Assembly (NCBI RefSeq): GCF_002860205.1
Contig: NZ_PGVB01000033.1
Coordinates: 1 to 48,767, forward strand
Source: Bacillus sp. T33-2
GTDB lineage: Bacteria; Bacillota; Bacilli; Bacillales; Cytobacillaceae
Length of the DNA: 48,767 nt
Reading direction: 5' to 3'
Made by a program: the position numbers and the translations under genes. Of the stretch, positions 45,303-48,767 are shown in pieces (positions within the stretch are counted from its first letter, which is position 1; the number at the start of each line of letters is the position of its first letter). The notes under the pieces are model-generated. The model made no database searches. It had not been told where the DNA came from and saw nothing but the letters and a program-made list of their open reading frames with translations.

Positions 45303-45316
45303 CGTAAACGGTTACA
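45303..45316 (-). promoter_or_regulatory. Possible CcpA (cre) operator upstream of fumA
   Basis: On minus, TGTAACCGTTTACG fits the cre consensus TGWAANCGNTNWCA at 13 of 14 positions. It lies about 115 bases before the fumA start, a usual place for catabolite control of citric-cycle genes. Confidence 0.45.
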
Positions 45317-45346
45317 CAAACGTATGGTTATGAGGAATATTTGATA

Positions 45347-45564
45347 TATAATTAAAATGATATCGGAGCCTCGGTGTACTATTTAAAAGCAATCCCTTGG
45401 CAACCAGATTTCAGCATAGAAATATCATGATCAATTAATTGCAATACACCAGTCAATTAAACAAACAGGCTATTTACTGCAAGACCAGCACCGGTTTTAT
45501 GCTGTAGCGAGAGCTGTTTAACATTATTAGAAAGGAACCTTCTTTCGCGAAGGTTCCCTTTTTG
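45347..45564 (+). ncRNA. Candidate structured small RNA with terminator
   Basis: A perfect -10 TATAAT (45347-45352) is followed about 180 bp later by a strong terminator: GGAACCTTC (45534-45542) pairs with GAAGGTTCC (45550-45558), then CTTTTT. No gene lies on plus between them. GGTGTA and TACACC within the stretch, and CAGCA/TGCTG just before the terminator, could pair. The -35 (ATGGTT) is weak. No known RNA family was recognised. The terminator could instead serve a decayed gene. Confidence 0.35.
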
Positions 45565-45611
45565 AATCCAATATTGACTACTGTGCTCTATGTATCAGCT
45601 TAATTTAACTC

Positions 45612-45797
45612 TCAAAGGTCACGGTGTTTGAATTCACGGCATTTTGATTCCATTTCATCCACAATTGAGATCATTCGGTCAATATCTTCAATATCCGTAT
45701 CTTCCGGATCAATGGCATCCAATAAGTCCAGAAACATATTTAACTTGTGCTTTAAAAAATCTACCTGGCCGTTTTTTTCATTTATCGGGTTACCCAA
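45612..45797 (-). CDS. SE1561-type small acidic protein
   Basis: 61 residues from TTG 45797, which follows AAAGGAGAG at eight-base spacing. The sequence begins MGNPINEKNGQVDFLKHKL and continues MFLDLLDAIDPEDTDIEDIDRMISIVDEME, the conserved core of the SE1561 family of Firmicutes. Function unknown; it is a short helical protein with an acidic centre. The frame is open much further upstream (to 46115) but those codons show no family match and overlap the ggt gene's 3' end. ATG 45815 is a less likely start because it lies inside the ribosome-site region. Confidence 0.75.
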   Translation of the reverse strand: MGNPINEKNGQVDFLKHKLNMFLDLLDAIDPEDTDIEDIDRMISIVDEMESKCREFKHRDL

Positions 45798-46062
45798 ACT
45801 GCTCTCTCCTTTCATGTCCGTTCCCATACTATCGTAAAAATATAGGTGTGCGCAATATACAACAGTGTTAAAATCTCCCTGAAAAGTATTCCCGGATATG
45901 CATTGTCTCAATCTCAGGATTATTTTACAAATTAAAAACAGACCACGTGTAAAGTGGTCTGCCATAAGGGTTTCACTTTTTTCATATTCACAGGACAAGG
46001 CATACTTTTCCAAAAAATTATATATGGTTTTTTTTATTATCCTGTGTTGACACATCCCTGTC

Positions 46063-47751
46063 CTATTCATCCAGCCCGGACGCTTTTCCTTCCCGGCTTG
46101 AATCTGCAGCACCAAACAGGCGATTGTTTTTGCGGTCTATCTGGATTCCCTGGACGTTGCCGATCGGGAACGGGCCGTCACCAAAATTAAAGCCCATCGC
46201 TTCCATTTTTCCTTTGCTGACCATATCGATCCCTGCTTCCCAGCCGATGAGCGGGCCGGTGCTATTAAAGATCCTTGGTTCTTCAATGGCTTCTTTTAAA
46301 TCAAGCCCGAAATCCAGCATATTTACAATCGTTTGGAAAACAGAACCGACAATGGTTGGGCCGCCTGGAGAACCGAGCGTCAACACTGGCTCATCGTCTT
46401 TAAAAACAATGGTTGGGGTCTTGCAGCTGACAGGGCGTTTCCCCGGCTGTACTTCATTAAGGCCACCGGGAATTGCATCAAAGTCCGTCAGCTCATTATT
46501 TAATAAAAATCCATATCCGTTCACCATGATACCTGTACCAAACGGATGCTCGACCGTAGAGGTGCAGGCAGCGATATTGCCCCATCGGTCCACTACCGTA
46601 AAATGGGTTGTCTCACTTCTCTCCCGCTCAGGTTCAAAAGGCTGCCGCACAACCAATGATTCTTTTGCAGTATCATATTTCCATGGGTTACCGAAATCTG
46701 CCGCATCGTTGCGGAGTTTCCAATTGATCAGATTGCGGCGCTCTGAAAGATATCTTTCATCAAGAAGTCCTTTTAACGGGACATCGGCAAATTCCGGATC
46801 GCCCGCGAACGCGATTTTATCAGAAAATGCAATCCGCATCGCTTCTGTAAACAGATAATATTTTTCCCATGACTTGACGTTATATTTGCTGAGGTCGAAG
46901 CCTTCCAGGATTTTAAGTATTTGAAGCAGTGTAGTACCCCCGGCACTTGGCATATTGGAGGACGCAATCTTGTAGCCACGGTAATCCCCCCACACGGGTT
47001 CGTCGACAGAAATGCGGTAGCTCTGAAGATCTGACAGCTCCATGAACCCTCCCAGTTCTTTCAGCGTTGAAACAATCGCTTCGGCAATTTCCCCTTCGTA
47101 AAAAGCATCAATGCCTTCCCGTTGTATGATGCGAAACGTTTTGGCCAGATCTTTTTTGTTAATGACGTCTCCTTCTCTGACAGGTTTCCCATTAGGAAAG
47201 AACAGCTCCCGGGCGTGGTCTCCAAGCCGGTATTCAAATGTTTTTAAAATGTCGCCAAACACCCAGTTGATTTCAACACCCTGTTCAGCGGCCTGGGCTG
47301 CCGGCTCGATCAATTCGGCAAGCGGCTTGGAACCATACTCCTTCAATGCAGCGTCCATTGCTTTTAAAATTCCGGGTACACCAGCCGCTGTCGCATGGGT
47401 CGACCTCTTTCTGAAATGAATGACCTCGCCCATCTCATCCATGAACATTTCCGGGTATGCAGCCGCCGGGGCTCTGGTATGGCCGTCAAAAATTTTAGTC
47501 GTTTTCGTTTCATTGTGGTGCACCATGAAAAAACCGCTCCCCCCGATTCCTGTGTTCATCGGCTCGCCTACATTCAAGGCAAACTGGACAGCAATGGCAG
47601 CATCAATGGCGTTGCCCCCAGCCCTGAGGATTTTTTCTCCTGCGTCAGTGGCTACAGGATGTGCGCTCACCACCATTCCCGCTGTACCGACCGCTGTCTC
47701 TCTATCATGTGAACTCTTGGCTGAGCGCGTAAGAATTTTGCCCTTTGACAT
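46063..47751 (-). CDS. ggt: Gamma-glutamyltransferase (YwrD-like, no signal peptide)
   Basis: GGAGGAAGG before ATG 47751 fixes the start; 562 residues. The Ntn-hydrolase signature is complete: GTAGMVVSAHPVATDAGEKILRAGGNAIDAA, NTGIGGSGFFMVHH, and ETTHFTVVDRWGN with T381 as the likely autocleavage nucleophile. LGSPGGPTIVGSVFQTIVNMLDFG closes the small subunit. It cleaves gamma-glutamyl bonds such as those in glutathione-like thiols or poly-glutamate. It has no N-terminal signal peptide, as in B. subtilis YwrD, so it is probably cytoplasmic. It is a single gene. Confidence 0.9.
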   Translation of the reverse strand: MSKGKILTRSAKSSHDRETAVGTAGMVVSAHPVATDAGEKILRAGGNAIDAAIAVQFALNVGEPMNTGIGGSGFFMVHHNETKTTKIFDGHTRAPAAAYPEMFMDEMGEVIHFRKRSTHATAAGVPGILKAMDAALKEYGSKPLAELIEPAAQAAEQGVEINWVFGDILKTFEYRLGDHARELFFPNGKPVREGDVINKKDLAKTFRIIQREGIDAFYEGEIAEAIVSTLKELGGFMELSDLQSYRISVDEPVWGDYRGYKIASSNMPSAGGTTLLQILKILEGFDLSKYNVKSWEKYYLFTEAMRIAFSDKIAFAGDPEFADVPLKGLLDERYLSERRNLINWKLRNDAADFGNPWKYDTAKESLVVRQPFEPERERSETTHFTVVDRWGNIAACTSTVEHPFGTGIMVNGYGFLLNNELTDFDAIPGGLNEVQPGKRPVSCKTPTIVFKDDEPVLTLGSPGGPTIVGSVFQTIVNMLDFGLDLKEAIEEPRIFNSTGPLIGWEAGIDMVSKGKMEAMGFNFGDGPFPIGNVQGIQIDRKNNRLFGAADSSREGKASGLDE

Positions 47752-47922
47752 ACAACCTTCCTCCTATATCATGCGTCATATGGTTTATTGGTAAATACCC
47801 GCTCACAAATGAAGAGAAACTATATAAAAATGGTATGGAAGAACGGGGCAGTTTAGCTAAAGAAGGAGAAATAGTGCTGTAGAACGAAAATAGTATGGAA
47901 TAATTCCTAAGAGGTGAACCTG

Positions 47923-48483
47923 TTGGATATAAAACATAATGAGATTAAGTTGGTTATTGGTGCAGGGGAATATTATAATAATCCAGGTTGGGTACATACA
48001 CAGGAAGAAGAATTAAATTTATTAGATGAAAATACGTGGCAAAACAGATTCGATAAAAGTTCAATAACAGCTATTCTTGCTGAACACGTATGGGAACATC
48101 TTACGTATGCAGAAGGTATACAGGCAGCGGAAATGTGTTTTAAATATCTAAAGCCTTTGGGCTATATTCGTTGTGCAGTACCTGATGGTTATTTTCCAGA
48201 TGAGTCTTACCAAAATATTGTACAGGTTGGAGGACCAGGACCAAAAGACCACCCAGCAGCTAGTCATAAAATAGTTCACAATTATAAAAGTTTGAAAAAA
48301 ATTTTTATAAGTGCTGGATATGAAGTTAAATTGCTTGAATACTGTGATGAGGAAGGGAATTTTCATCAGAATTATTGGGAGGGACTTGATGGTGTAATTT
48401 TCCGTTCCAAGAAGTACGACCCTCGAAACCAAGGTGATAAACTTGTTTTTCCTTCTCTGATTATTGATGCTGTGAAACCATAA
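47923..48483 (+). CDS. SAM-dependent methyltransferase-like protein
   Basis: AGAGGTG six bases before TTG 47923 fixes the start, although a GTG at 47914 is in frame; 186 residues. LVIGAGEYYNNPGWVHT near the start resembles the SAM loop of class I methyltransferases. AILAEHVWEHLTYAEGIQAAEMCFKYLKPLGYIRCAVPDGYFPD is the motif IV/post region of the COG4627 group, and EVKLLEYCDEEGNFH is a typical later strand. The substrate is unknown. The gene is more A+T-rich than its neighbours, which suggests recent acquisition. Confidence 0.7.
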   Translation: MDIKHNEIKLVIGAGEYYNNPGWVHTQEEELNLLDENTWQNRFDKSSITAILAEHVWEHLTYAEGIQAAEMCFKYLKPLGYIRCAVPDGYFPDESYQNIVQVGGPGPKDHPAASHKIVHNYKSLKKIFISAGYEVKLLEYCDEEGNFHQNYWEGLDGVIFRSKKYDPRNQGDKLVFPSLIIDAVKP

Positions 48484-48545
48484 TATATATCCATAAGTTT
48501 GTGAATTATTGTACATAAGCTAACGGGTGCCAGAGTTTAAGAACC

Positions 48546-48571
48546 AGCTGCCATTTTTGGCGGCTATTTTC
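48546..48571 (+). terminator. Intrinsic terminator of the methyltransferase gene
   Basis: AGCTGCC (48546-48552), loop ATTTTT, GGCGGCT (48559-48565), then ATTTTCTT. Same style as the terminators at 15698 and 16793. Nothing further is seen between here and the window end. Confidence 0.75.
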
Positions 48572-48767
48572 TTGTGCTAAACCAGCTAATAGTTTGTCAA
48601 TATTTTTCATTAAAAGTTCGAAATCCATCGTGATATACTAAAAAAGGGTATACCAAATAACCTTCTTATTTTCTGAAATGGAAGGTTTTACGTTATTTAG
48701 TTAAATGTTGTTTCTATACTATATCCTGGAAAGTAGTTCTGTTCTTTAAAAGGGCAAATATCCAATG

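Noticed and set aside
45612-46115. Long minus-strand frame extending the SE1561-type gene to 168 codons
   Set aside because: Residues before the TTG at 45797 show no family match and overlap the ggt 3' end; the ribosome site points to the short form.

Overview
This window is a chromosomal stretch of an endospore-forming member of the Bacillaceae, closest in style to Bacillus/Mesobacillus-like genera. The signs are moderate-to-low G+C, AGGAGG-type ribosome binding sites with frequent GTG and TTG starts, a YjcZ-type sporulation micro-protein, a PdaA-type spore-cortex deacetylase, a sporulenol-synthase-type cyclase beside a YppC (DUF2515) gene, a PhoD/GlpQ/PhoX phosphate-salvage set, a QueT gene behind a preQ1-I riboswitch, and a CcpA-like operator upstream of class I fumarase. 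I saw no rRNA, tRNA, CRISPR array or intact prophage.

Layout. 0-12.4 kb: a 52-bp palindromic tandem repeat, a DUF2817 peptidase, two MATE exporters, a PAS-PAS-GGDEF-EAL protein, a YitT-family protein, an ABC exporter pair and PhoD. 12.4-18.0 kb: an A+T-rich accessory island holding an IS200/IS605-like end, a frameshifted membrane gene, a GNAT, a dead IS1595-family transposase next to half of an MFS gene, and an unfamiliar two-gene unit behind a palindromic operator. 18.0-22.7 kb: two tiny membrane proteins, a Nudix hydrolase, the riboswitch-queT unit, a GNAT, and a UgtP-like glycosyltransferase with a DUF457 membrane protein. 22.7-30.6 kb: phosphorus metabolism (glpQ, a PhoX-family phosphatase, ppk, ppx) with a CDF metal exporter. 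30.7-36.7 kb: a CBO0543-like protein, yppC, sqhC, an acyl-CoA thioesterase, a DinB-fold protein and a frameshifted msrAB. 36.9-47.8 kb: sstT, IS3 debris, dus, rlmD, a yjcZ-type gene, pdaA, fumA, a possible structured RNA, an SE1561-type small protein and a gamma-glutamyltransferase. 47.9 kb to the end: an A+T-rich methyltransferase-like gene.

Two themes link the genes. PhoD, GlpQ and the PhoX-like enzyme could release phosphate from teichoic acids and phosphoesters, and Ppk/Ppx could store and mobilise it as polyphosphate. A family of G/C-armed inverted repeats with a TTAACGCG-like core is present at six intergenic places, usually at gene 3' ends, and in one case supplies the last codons of a gene.

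The least explained items are the 15.77-16.8 kb operator/two-gene unit, the exact 21-bp repeat upstream of glpQ, the possible RNA at 45.35-45.56 kb, the apparent ATT/ATC start of yppC, and the repeat families.
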